Source of the DNA: CAZTLI01 sp964614375
GTDB lineage: Bacteria > Chloroflexota > Anaerolineae > Aggregatilineales > Phototrophicaceae
Length of the DNA: 12,655 nt
NCBI GenBank assembly: GCA_964614375.1
Contig: CAZTLI010000116.1
Span: forward strand, 1 to 12,655
Direction: 5' to 3'
Part shown: piece by piece, positions 1-7,432 of the stretch
Position numbering within the stretch: position 1 is the stretch's first letter
How the letters are laid out: each line of letters starts with the position of its first letter
Notes under the pieces: generated by a model
The model's input: the letters and a program-made list of their open reading frames with translations, nothing else
What the model was told of the DNA's origin: nothing
Databases searched by the model: none
Position numbers and translations under genes: made by a program

Positions 1-1416
1 GGGTTCGCGGAATTTGATTTTGGTATTGACGACCTCTTTCATCGCTTCACTGCGCGGGTCGGCAAGAATGCTGCGATTGCCCAGCGCGCGCGGCCCCCAT
101 TCAAACCGCCCTTGAAAGAACCCGATGACGTTTTCGCGCGTCATCTCGTCGGCGAGGATGTCCAGCATTTTGTCGTCGTTATCGGTGAAATCCTCGTATT
201 TGACGCCTTGATTATCGAGGAAGTCACGCAATTCTGTTTCGCTGTATTCCTGCCCCCAATAGGCATGGGGCATGACCCAATCACGCGGTTTGCCGAGCAC
301 AATATGATACGCCCATAATGCCGCACCCAATGCCCCGCCATCGTCACCGGCTGCGGGCTGGATATAGATTTCTTCAAAGGGTGTTTCACTGAGCAGGCGA
401 TAATTGGCTTTTGTATTGAGCGCCACACCACCCGCCATCACCAGCTTTTTCATGCCCGTTTTTTCGTGGAGCTTGTTGGCGATACTAATGAGCGTTTCTT
501 CCGTGACAAGCTGAATGCTGGCGGCAACGTCGGCGTAATATTGGTTTTGATCCATTGCCGCTTTTTCTGCTGAACGCTCCGGGTTGGTGTTCATGGTGAA
601 AAATTCGGTTCTATCGTCCCGCTGTGGCCCGAACAAATCGAGGAACTTCTGGTTGTAGGTGCTTTCGGTGGAGTAGTGGAACGCGAAGTAATCCATATTC
701 AACCGGAAACTACCGTCGCCCGGTGTGTACTGGAACACCTTGTTGATTTTGTCAACATAGCGCGCTTGACCATAGGGCGTCATCCCCATGACTTTGTATT
801 CACCATTGTTCACACGGAAGCCAAGCCAAGCCGTGAATGCGGAATAGAGCAAACCAAGCGAATGCGGGAAACGCTGTTCCTGGAATAGATTGATTTCATT
901 CTTACCCGCACTATCGCCATTCCAGTAACTGGTGGCTGTGCCAAGTGTCGTCGTTGTCCACTCACCAACGCCATCCACCGTGAGGACGGCGGCCTCTTTG
1001 AAGGGGCTGGCGAAAAACGCGCTGGCTGCATGGCTCATGTGGTGATCACAGAACAATATTTTGTCTGTTTTTATTTTTAGGCGAGTCTGGAGCAGCGATT
1101 TTATCCAGAGCTTGTCTTTGAGCCAATTGAGCATCGACTCGCGCCAGACTCCGGCGGAACGCGGGAAGGTGTTCAGCGTCGAGAGCAGGATTCGCTCGAA
1201 CTTCAGCAGCGGCTTTTCATAGAACACGACATAATCAAGGTCATCGGCTGTAATGCCTGCCTGTTTGAGACAAAAGTCGATAGCCAATTGCGGATAATCG
1301 TTGTCGTGTTTTTTACGCGAGAACCGTTCTTCCATCGCCGCGGCGACCAGCGCGCCATCTTTAATGAGCGCGGCTGCTGAATCGTGGTAATAAAATGAGA
1401 GACCTAGAATATACAT
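1..1416 (-). CDS. NodU/CmcH-family O-carbamoyltransferase, C-terminus cut by the window edge
   Basis: The frame is open from ATG at 1416 to base 1, giving 472 codons and no stop. Members of this family form carbamoyl-adenylate from carbamoyl phosphate and ATP in a Kae1-like N-terminal domain and pass the carbamoyl group to a hydroxyl of a sugar, antibiotic or toxin. Visible here are an N-terminal GLSFYYHDSAAAL (residues 5-17), CDHHMSHAAS (123-132) with the HxxxH metal pair H125/H129, TVDGVGE (146-152), GEYKVMGMTPYG (205-216), MAGGVALN (327-334) and QPAAGDDGGALG (353-364). By family analogy D148 and D358 complete the metal site. The YrdC-like C-terminal part begins with FFQGRFEWGPRALGNRSILA (433-452), and the sequence runs out at NTKIKFREP. 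About 100 or more residues are probably missing, since relatives are near 570-615. It starts 5 bases after the stop of the SxtJ-like gene, so the two are surely cotranscribed. The acceptor substrate cannot be told. Confidence 0.95.
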   Translation of the reverse strand, partial: MYILGLSFYYHDSAAALIKDGALVAAAMEERFSRKKHDNDYPQLAIDFCLKQAGITADDLDYVVFYEKPLLKFERILLSTLNTFPRSAGVWRESMLNWLKDKLWIKSLLQTRLKIKTDKILFCDHHMSHAASAFFASPFKEAAVLTVDGVGEWTTTTLGTATSYWNGDSAGKNEINLFQEQRFPHSLGLLYSAFTAWLGFRVNNGEYKVMGMTPYGQARYVDKINKVFQYTPGDGSFRLNMDYFAFHYSTESTYNQKFLDLFGPQRDDRTEFFTMNTNPERSAEKAAMDQNQYYADVAASIQLVTEETLISIANKLHEKTGMKKLVMAGGVALNTKANYRLLSETPFEEIYIQPAAGDDGGALGAALWAYHIVLGKPRDWVMPHAYWGQEYSETELRDFLDNQGVKYEDFTDNDDKMLDILADEMTRENVIGFFQGRFEWGPRALGNRSILADPRSEAMKEVVNTKIKFREP

Positions 1417-1421
1417 CGGCA

Positions 1422-1652
1422 TTAACCTTGTTCTCTAGCCGATTCGAGATCAGTCGGCACGGGTTCACGTTCAAGCCACTGTGATGTTTGCTGTTTGATC
1501 CGCAGCGGGTCGCTAAATAGTGCCGATCCAATGCCAAAGGGCACGAGTATCGTAAAGTAAAAAAGAGTCGCAATGGCACGTCCATTTACGTCACCCACAA
1601 TGGCGGAGATGACCATCAGGCGTTTCCACGCGATACTGTTGATTGCTCGCAA
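1422..1652 (-). CDS. Short SxtJ-like membrane protein, carbamoyltransferase partner
   Basis: This 76-residue protein starts at TTG (1652). The start is supported by GGAGG at 1664-1660, 7 bases upstream. An in-frame TAA at 1682-1680, with no ATG, GTG or TTG in between, rules out a longer form. One hydrophobic segment spans residues 25-46. It is followed by FSDPLRIKQQ, then W59, EREP (61-64) and an Arg/Gln-rich end. The order N-x-R, hydrophobic helix, DPLRxK, W, RE(K/P)P and terminal ..Q matches my recollection of the C-terminal half of SxtJ, a membrane protein of unknown activity usually encoded beside O-carbamoyltransferases. SxtJ proteins are usually about 130 residues, so this one lacks the N-terminal membrane hairpin. 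Its position 5 bases before the carbamoyltransferase start supports a partner role. The SxtJ call is recognition from memory, not an alignment. Confidence 0.75.
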   Translation of the reverse strand: MRAINSIAWKRLMVISAIVGDVNGRAIATLFYFTILVPFGIGSALFSDPLRIKQQTSQWLEREPVPTDLESAREQG

Positions 1653-1659
1653 GGGGATT

Positions 1660-1664
1660 CCTCC
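1660..1664 (-). promoter_or_regulatory. Strong Shine-Dalgarno that fixes a TTG start
   Basis: GGAGG on the minus strand lies 7 bases before TTG at 1652. It is the best ribosome binding site in the window and the reason to accept a non-ATG start for the SxtJ-like gene. Confidence 0.75.
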
Positions 1665-1716
1665 AAAAACAGCCGCGCATTAGACACGGGCATAGAATTC
1701 AGATTTCAAAGGCCAA

Positions 1717-1745
1717 ATCATAAACAACGATTTTTGGTGTGTCAA
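1717..1745 (-). promoter_or_regulatory. Near-consensus sigma-70-type promoter for the SxtJ-like/carbamoyltransferase pair
   Basis: On the minus strand a perfect -35 TTGACA (1745-1740), a 17-base spacer and a -10 TATGAT (1722-1717, five of six matches) give an expected start near 1710 and a leader of about 58 bases before the TTG at 1652. The -35 begins only 12 bases after the SGNH stop codon (1757). The last two genes can therefore be transcribed apart from the SGNH gene. This is read from sequence only. Confidence 0.65.
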
Positions 1746-1756
1746 TGTGTGTAACG

Positions 1757-3034
1757 CTATGGCGAGAGCAGACCTTCCTCTGTTAAGAAGTCGCGCAAGA
1801 CCCGCCCCGCCAAATTATGCCCGGTCTGATTCCAGTGTGTGTCACCGAAAAAGTAGGTCGCAATACCCGCTGACGCCGCTTCCTGAAAATAGGGCGTCAA
1901 ATCTAAAAATAGAAACCCATTTTCTTCGGCGGTCTCGGCTAATAGTCGCCGTTGTGCATCCATATTTAGTGTGATGCGCTGTCCGACAGTCGCGCCGTCG
2001 ATGTCTGCGGGATAGGCCTCGAAGCCATCGCCAGACTGTATCAGCACCTGTGTTGCTTCACCAATCCGGGCGATTTGATCATCGCTGAGGAGATGCCACT
2101 GTACCTGTGCTTTGAACGGAATATAGACGAGCACAAACACCGCACCACTGTCTTGTGTTTCATTAGCCGCCGTTATGATGGCATCGCGTGTATAGCTGAA
2201 ACCTTCACTCTCACTTAGGCTGTCTGCCGGAATCGTCGCAAACGACAGAAATTCACTGTAAAACGCCACCGGCGTGTTTTGAGAGTCTGATATGGGATAG
2301 ACACACGGTTCGGATGTGCTGGTGCGCGTTAATAGGTCACGTCCCAGTAGTGCTAGATGAAATGTGACCAGATATTCCCACGGGCGTCGATCACGATTGG
2401 CCTGTGAATAGAGCGTTTCGCCTGCTGCTTGAGCACGATGGAAACGTATTGTATCCTGTATATCGTTGCCGCCAAAATAGGCCATGATGACGATTTCGGG
2501 CGAACGGGACAGGCCATACGTTCGCAGCAGGATCGATTGTTCCAGACTGCCGCTGCCCGGTAATCCGAATACCAGCATAGAGGGCGCGAGATTTTCCCAG
2601 TAGGGATGTTGTATCGCCTCTGCTGCCGTGAACGAATCGCCCGTAATCGCGATGTCGATGTCATCAGGCCAGGGCGTCGGATTACGGAAACCGTGTTCGT
2701 CGCGCGTGTACTGGACTGTATAGGGTTCGGTATCTGGCGCGTCGGCTGGGGAAAGGCATGTAAGTGTATACAAATCCCCATAGAATTGTGTCACTGTCAG
2801 GTTGACCTCTTCATTGGCGGGATATTCTCGTGCGCCATGCGCTGTATCAAAGTTGATTCCGTAGCGGATGGGATATTGTGGCATTCGTCCGGTCAGAGCA
2901 ATCGGCAATCGTGTAAACACCAGTTGCAGCAGCACTTCCAATACAACAAGGGCAATAAGCGTCACAATGATGATTTTTAACCATGTGCGGCTGTAGCGAC
3001 GCAATCTTGACTGTCTGGTAATGGGTGTGGACAT
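1757..3034 (-). CDS. Membrane-anchored SGNH-fold hydrolase-like protein
   Basis: The product is 425 residues. A single membrane helix (about 19-40) follows a basic N-terminus, so the large domain should lie outside the membrane. SGNH blocks are clear: block I GDSFT (132-136, nucleophile S134), a block-II-like FGLPGSGS (156-163), block III GGND (188-191) and block V GDTHWNQTGHNLAG (397-410, D398 and H400). SGNH enzymes of this kind act as esterases or O-acyltransferases on polysaccharides, as in the AlgX/AlgJ and DltD-like groups. The target here is unknown. Start ATG 3034 has a CGAGGG-type ribosome site (3045-3040) about 6 bases upstream. The gene is first in the minus-strand cluster with the SxtJ-like protein and the carbamoyltransferase, and SGNH proteins are regular companions of that pair. 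The likely job is trimming or modifying the same surface polymer, which is inference. Confidence 0.85.
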   Translation of the reverse strand: MSTPITRQSRLRRYSRTWLKIIIVTLIALVVLEVLLQLVFTRLPIALTGRMPQYPIRYGINFDTAHGAREYPANEEVNLTVTQFYGDLYTLTCLSPADAPDTEPYTVQYTRDEHGFRNPTPWPDDIDIAITGDSFTAAEAIQHPYWENLAPSMLVFGLPGSGSLEQSILLRTYGLSRSPEIVIMAYFGGNDIQDTIRFHRAQAAGETLYSQANRDRRPWEYLVTFHLALLGRDLLTRTSTSEPCVYPISDSQNTPVAFYSEFLSFATIPADSLSESEGFSYTRDAIITAANETQDSGAVFVLVYIPFKAQVQWHLLSDDQIARIGEATQVLIQSGDGFEAYPADIDGATVGQRITLNMDAQRRLLAETAEENGFLFLDLTPYFQEAASAGIATYFFGDTHWNQTGHNLAGRVLRDFLTEEGLLSP

Positions 3035-3057
3035 AATATCCCTCGTGTATGGCGGTG

Positions 3058-3086
3058 ATAGTAGCGGGGTTTTGTGGACATGGAAA
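3058..3086 (-). promoter_or_regulatory. Candidate promoter of the SGNH gene
   Basis: On the minus strand TTTCCA (3086-3081, four of six) and TACTAT (3063-3058, four of six) are separated by 17 bases. The expected start is near 3051, leaving a leader of about 17 bases that still includes the ribosome site. It is moderate at best. Confidence 0.35.
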
Positions 3087-3192
3087 GGTGCAACAAGCCA
3101 CCGTTTGACCTACGCTCGAACGGGCACCGGATTCTGTCTCATCAACCTGAAACGTGGTATGCTGGTGTGATTGCCGCATTGAATAGCCATGG

Positions 3193-3996
3193 ATGAGTAC
3201 CATGTCGTTTGTCGAAGCGTATCTTGTGGGACTGGGTGTGATACTGATATTTATGACTGCCATTTGGTTGGTGAGCGTGCTTATCAAAAATTCCAGCATT
3301 GTCGATATTTTCTGGGGTGCAGGCTTCGTGGTTGCCGCAATTGCCTATTTTGCGCTCACACCCGATGGTTATATCATTCGCAAAGGGTTGTTGACCGGCC
3401 TAGTCGCTATCTGGGGACTGCGGTTGTCGGTGCATATTGGTGTGCGAAATATGGGTCATGGCGAAGACTTTCGCTATCAGAAATGGCGCGATCAACACGG
3501 CACGAGTTACTGGTGGGTGAGTTTTTTCCGTGTGTACGTGTTGCAGGGTGTGATTATGTGGCTGGTCTCGGCGCCTTTGCTGGCGGCGATGATTCACAGC
3601 AATCCATCATCAATCACCGTGTTCGACATGATCGGAGTGGTGGTGTGGGCGATTGGCTTCTATTTCGAGGCGGTGGGCGATTGGCAGTTGATGCGTTTCA
3701 AGTCCAATCCCGAAAATAAAGGCAAACTGTTAACGACAGGTGTCTGGGCGTGGTCGCGCCACCCCAATTATTTTGGCGATGCGTGCCAGTGGTGGGGCTT
3801 CTGGTTGATTGCTGTGTCTATACCGGGCGGGTGGTTGACCATTCTCAGTCCATTGTTGATGACCTATCTGCTGGTGCGCGTGTCTGGAGTTGCATTGTTA
3901 GAGCGGAGTCTCAGGAAAAGTAAACCGGGTTACGAGACCTATGTCGCTAATACACCCGCGTTTGTCCCCCGTCCACCGCGTCAATCGACTGGATAA
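3193..3996 (+). CDS. DUF1295 / steroid 5-alpha-reductase-like integral membrane enzyme
   Basis: This is a 267-residue, multi-helix membrane protein. Family marks are VDIFWG (37-42) after the first helices, an acidic EAVGDWQLMRF segment (159-169), TTGVWAWSRHPNYFG (181-195) followed by a WWGFW stretch (200-204), and the C-terminal LLERSL..KPGYETYVANTPAFVP (235-259). This C-terminal signature is shared by NAD(P)H-dependent steroid 5-alpha reductases and isoprenylcysteine methyltransferase-like membrane enzymes. The family is thought to reduce a double bond in a lipid or steroid-like substrate, but most bacterial DUF1295 members have no proven reaction. Two in-frame ATG codons (3193, 3202) are possible starts and neither has a good ribosome site; I kept the first. 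It is divergent from the SGNH gene, with 158 bases between them. Nothing nearby indicates a substrate. Confidence 0.88.
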   Translation: MSTMSFVEAYLVGLGVILIFMTAIWLVSVLIKNSSIVDIFWGAGFVVAAIAYFALTPDGYIIRKGLLTGLVAIWGLRLSVHIGVRNMGHGEDFRYQKWRDQHGTSYWWVSFFRVYVLQGVIMWLVSAPLLAAMIHSNPSSITVFDMIGVVVWAIGFYFEAVGDWQLMRFKSNPENKGKLLTTGVWAWSRHPNYFGDACQWWGFWLIAVSIPGGWLTILSPLLMTYLLVRVSGVALLERSLRKSKPGYETYVANTPAFVPRPPRQSTG

Positions 3997-4031
3997 ATTC
4001 CTCTTCATCGCGTTACATTTCAATTTTTAGG

Positions 4032-4059
4032 TTCATTTTATGTCAATGCGGTTTACAAT
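4032..4059 (+). promoter_or_regulatory. Weak candidate promoter for the transporter-HEAT-cNMP gene
   Basis: A fair -10 TACAAT (4054-4059, five of six) has only a poor -35, TTCATT (4032-4037), 16 bases upstream. The 103-base gap after the DUF1295 gene makes a separate promoter reasonable, but read-through is equally possible. Confidence 0.3.
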
Positions 4060-4099
4060 GTGGGATGCGTAGCGCGACATCGCAACCGGATATGGCTAA

Positions 4100-7000
4100 A
4101 TGAAACTATTAATCGCATTATCTGAACTTTTTAACATTCGGAGCGGCGAAGGCCGTCTTGTCCTGCTCTTTATCGTCCATTCGTTTTTCATTGGCCTTAC
4201 CCGCACATTCACCGAAACCGCTAACGGCACGCTCTTCCTCCAAAATTACAGCGCAGCCGACCTGCCCTATATGTATATCCTCTCGACGATAGTCATCGCC
4301 ATCGTGGGTTTGATCTATTCGCGGCTGGAACGGCGTCTTTCGTTTACGACATTGATGGTCGTCAATCTGGTTGGGACGTTTGCGGCGATTGTGATTTTGC
4401 GATTGTTGTTTGAGTGGACGGACGAACGCTGGCCTGCGCTGGTGCTGGCGATCTGGTTTGAGTTGATGTGGGTTTTGAACAGCCTCGAATTCTGGGGTTT
4501 GGCAGGGCGTGTTTTTGAGGTGCGGCAGGCCAAACGACTCTATGGTCTCATCGGGTCGGGCGAAGTGGTGGCAGCGATTGTGGGTGGATTGGCGGCGTCG
4601 GCACTGGTACGGGGTATCGGCACACTTAATTTGCTGATTATCGGCGCGGCGGGTGTGATCGTTTCCATCATTGTCATGTTCTCGATTGTTCGTTCAACGA
4701 TGGGCGATGTGTCATTCAGAAGTCTCAATGGAACAGAAGAACGAGCGCCGATACGGAAACTGTTCCAGAGTCGCTATATCGTCCTCATTTTTATTCTGGC
4801 GGCCTTTACCGTCACATCACTCTATTTTCTTGATAATGCCTTTTATACAGTCGCTGAACAGCAGTTCCCCAATGATGCTGACTTAGCCAGTTTTCTCGGC
4901 GTGTTTCTGGCAATTGGTGGGGTGTTCCAGTTCATCAGCCGCACATTTCTGGCCGGGACATTGATTAATCGCTATGGTGTCGTTGCCGGATTGCTGGCGC
5001 TGCCTCTGGCATTAACTGTGGGCGCAGTTTCGGTCGTCGCAGCAGCACAATTAGCGGGGCCGGTGATGCTGGTGTTCTGGTTCGTTGTCGTCACCAAGCT
5101 GTTGGATAAAGGGCTGCGCTATACAGTCAATCAATCGGCGAATCTGGTCCTGTACCAACCACTGCCAACGGAACAACGGCTGTCTGTACAGACGGTCTCT
5201 GAGAGCATTGTCGAGGCGATTGCGGGCATTATTGCCGGTATATTCCTGCTTGTGCTTAACCAGGTATTTTCGTTTAGCGCCGTTCAGTTGATGTTCGCGT
5301 CGGTATTTGTGCTGTTAGTATGGATGATTATCATTACCCTGCTGAATCGCGAGTACAAGAATGTGCTAGTGGATGCGCTGTCGGGACGCCGATTAGGGCG
5401 TGCCGCATTGACACTCGATGGTTCGGGTATGGCAATTTTGACTCGCAGCTTACAAAGTGAACATCCCGGCGAAGTGATTTATGCCCTGAATATGCTCGAA
5501 GCGGCTGAACATGATCTGTTTGAACCCTTTTTGACACAGTTATTAAATCATCCCGCGCCGGAAGTGCGGACAGAAGTGCTCAACAAGATAGAACAACATC
5601 GCCTGATTTCAGCGTTGCCAGCGGTCAGCGCCCGCGCCTCTGCCGAGACTGTGCCTGTTGTGCTGGGCCGGTTGCTGCGGACACTATCGACATTGGGCGA
5701 AACGGAAGTTCTTGAACAAGTCATACCCTTCCTCGATCACGAAAATGTTGAAATCCGTATGGGCGCGATGGTCGGTTTGCTGCGGAGTGGCGGTATTGAG
5801 GGGGTGCTGGTAGCGGGTGAAAAGGCGATTTCACTGGAACACTCGGAATCGGTAGCCGAGCGTGAAGTCGTTGCCCGATTATTGGGCGAAGTCGGTATAC
5901 AAAGTTTCTATCGCCCGCTGCTCAACTTGTTGAAAGATGACCATCCGCGCGTGCGCCGGGCCGCAGTATTGGCCGCGGGCAAAGTCCAGAATCCTAAGTT
6001 ATGGCCGCTTCTCATTGAAAATCTCGATTCCGCCGCAGTGGGTGCAGCCGCTGTCGCAACATTGGCAGCGGGCGGCGATACAATTCTGCCATTGATTGAC
6101 GAGGCATTTTATGCCACTAATCAGACACAACTGGCACGGATTCGCCTTGTTCGGACGCTTGGACGCATCCGTTCTCCAGAAGCCGTCGAGCGCCTAAGAC
6201 GTAAAATCGACTTTTCTGATGACATTGTGCGCTATCAAGTGCTAATGGCGTTGTGGGCGTGTAACTTTAATGCCGATGCTGATTTTGTGCCGCATTTGCT
6301 GGATTTAGTGAATGATGAGCTTGCGGGGGTGTCGTGGACAATAACAGCGATAGAGGATTTGCAGGGTGATGAGTCGATGGGGATGGTTGTCGAGGCGCTG
6401 GAAAACGAACTGCACCAAACCCGACGCCGGATTTTATACTTGCTGTCGTTTATCTATGATACGAAGTCGATGGCACAGGTCTTGGAGAATGTGTTCCACC
6501 AATCGCGTCAGCGACGGGCGTATGCGCTTGAGATTCTTGATGTTCAACTATCGCAGGAATTGAAGACGCTGATTCTGCCATTGTTTGATGACACGTCGGC
6601 AGAGCAGTTGCCAGCGCTCTTCAGCGAACACTTCCCGCAGGAGCATATGCCGACAGACGACCGCTTCAAGCAATTGCTCCTGGCATCGAAAAAGTATGTG
6701 TTTCCGTGGACAAAAGTGTGCGGCCTGTATATCGTGCCATCGTTTGACCGCCTGAAATATACCGAGACGGTGGTCGAAGTATTGAAAGATAATCCGCACG
6801 ATTCGCTGGTCGGCGAAACAGCACTCTGGACGCTGTATCACATTGCGCCGGGTTTGTATCGCTTATTTGTGCAGCGCAAGCGTGATACAGGCGAGATCAG
6901 GATTTCTAAAGATGCGACAACGGGTGGTTCGTCAATCCTGGAACGCACCATTACACAAATAGAACGAGAGATACGCGGAGGGCGTAAATTGCTGCTGACA

Positions 7001-7417
7001 ATCGAGAAAGTGATTATCTTAAAGACCGTGAGTATTTTTTCGGAAACGCCCGACGATTTGCTGGCAGAAATCGCCTCAATTCTTGAAGAAGAAGAGGTAC
7101 GGGCGGGCGAAACAATCATTCGTAAGGGCGACATCGGCGACCACATGTATATCATCGCTGGTGGTGAAATGCGGGTGCATGACGGTGACCGCACGATTGC
7201 GATTCTGGGCGAGCGTGAAGTTGTCGGTGAACTCGCGCTGCTGGATTCGGAGCCGCGCAATGCTTCCGTAACGGCGACACAGGACTCGCTCTTGCTGAAG
7301 CTGAATCAAGATGCGTTTTTTGAACTGGTCGCCGATTATCCAGATGTCGTGCGCGGCATCATTCGGGTGTTAACCCGTCGTTTGCGGACGATGAGTGCCG
7401 GGATACCGACGGGCTAA
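4100..7417 (+). CDS. ATP/ADP-translocase-like (NTT/MFS) transporter fused to HEAT repeats and a cyclic-nucleotide-binding domain
   Basis: This 1105-residue protein has three parts. Residues 1-416 hold about 12 hydrophobic helices. They include LPYMYILSTIVIAIVGLIYS (55-74), FEVRQAKRLYGLIGSGEVVA (139-158) and DKGLRYTVNQSANLVLYQPL (336-355), which resemble bacterial members of the NTT nucleotide-transporter family. Residues about 430-880 are alpha-helical HEAT-like repeats, for example VIPFLDHENVEIRMGAMVGL (near 545) and NLLKDDHPRVRRAAVLAAGK (near 610). Residues about 975-1100 form a Crp-type cyclic-nucleotide-binding domain with the phosphate-binding cassette GELALLDSEPRNASV (1043-1057). The ligand-contacting E1044 and R1053 are kept, so it may truly bind cAMP or a similar ligand. 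There is no DNA-binding helix-turn-helix. A likely reading is a transporter gated by a cytoplasmic sensor; the cargo is unknown and may not be a nucleotide. There is no clear ribosome site. It ends 15 bases before a convergent gene. Confidence 0.87.
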   Translation: MKLLIALSELFNIRSGEGRLVLLFIVHSFFIGLTRTFTETANGTLFLQNYSAADLPYMYILSTIVIAIVGLIYSRLERRLSFTTLMVVNLVGTFAAIVILRLLFEWTDERWPALVLAIWFELMWVLNSLEFWGLAGRVFEVRQAKRLYGLIGSGEVVAAIVGGLAASALVRGIGTLNLLIIGAAGVIVSIIVMFSIVRSTMGDVSFRSLNGTEERAPIRKLFQSRYIVLIFILAAFTVTSLYFLDNAFYTVAEQQFPNDADLASFLGVFLAIGGVFQFISRTFLAGTLINRYGVVAGLLALPLALTVGAVSVVAAAQLAGPVMLVFWFVVVTKLLDKGLRYTVNQSANLVLYQPLPTEQRLSVQTVSESIVEAIAGIIAGIFLLVLNQVFSFSAVQLMFASVFVLLVWMIIITLLNREYKNVLVDALSGRRLGRAALTLDGSGMAILTRSLQSEHPGEVIYALNMLEAAEHDLFEPFLTQLLNHPAPEVRTEVLNKIEQHRLISALPAVSARASAETVPVVLGRLLRTLSTLGETEVLEQVIPFLDHENVEIRMGAMVGLLRSGGIEGVLVAGEKAISLEHSESVAEREVVARLLGEVGIQSFYRPLLNLLKDDHPRVRRAAVLAAGKVQNPKLWPLLIENLDSAAVGAAAVATLAAGGDTILPLIDEAFYATNQTQLARIRLVRTLGRIRSPEAVERLRRKIDFSDDIVRYQVLMALWACNFNADADFVPHLLDLVNDELAGVSWTITAIEDLQGDESMGMVVEALENELHQTRRRILYLLSFIYDTKSMAQVLENVFHQSRQRRAYALEILDVQLSQELKTLILPLFDDTSAEQLPALFSEHFPQEHMPTDDRFKQLLLASKKYVFPWTKVCGLYIVPSFDRLKYTETVVEVLKDNPHDSLVGETALWTLYHIAPGLYRLFVQRKRDTGEIRISKDATTGGSSILERTITQIEREIRGGRKLLLTIEKVIILKTVSIFSETPDDLLAEIASILEEEEVRAGETIIRKGDIGDHMYIIAGGEMRVHDGDRTIAILGEREVVGELALLDSEPRNASVTATQDSLLLKLNQDAFFELVADYPDVVRGIIRVLTRRLRTMSAGIPTG

Positions 7418-7432
7418 GCGCCTCAGGTTCGT

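Noticed and set aside
1653..1756. A hidden SxtK/DUF5989 gene or an SxtJ N-terminal half in the gap before the SxtJ-like gene.
   Set aside because: Only 104 bases are available, they contain an in-frame stop at 1680-1682 (minus strand), and they are better explained by the promoter.
3189..3719. A 176-codon plus-strand frame overlapping the DUF1295 gene.
   Set aside because: It is out of frame with the well-supported DUF1295 protein and has a Cys/Arg-rich composition with no domain signs.
4092..4103. Three-codon mini-frame ATG GCT AAA TGA overlapping the start of the transporter fusion.
   Set aside because: It overlaps the real ATG in the translation-coupling manner but has no ribosome site of its own and is easily explained by chance.
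7418..7432. Terminator between the convergent transporter and antiporter genes.
   Set aside because: Only 15 bases are present, with no inverted repeat and no T run on either strand.
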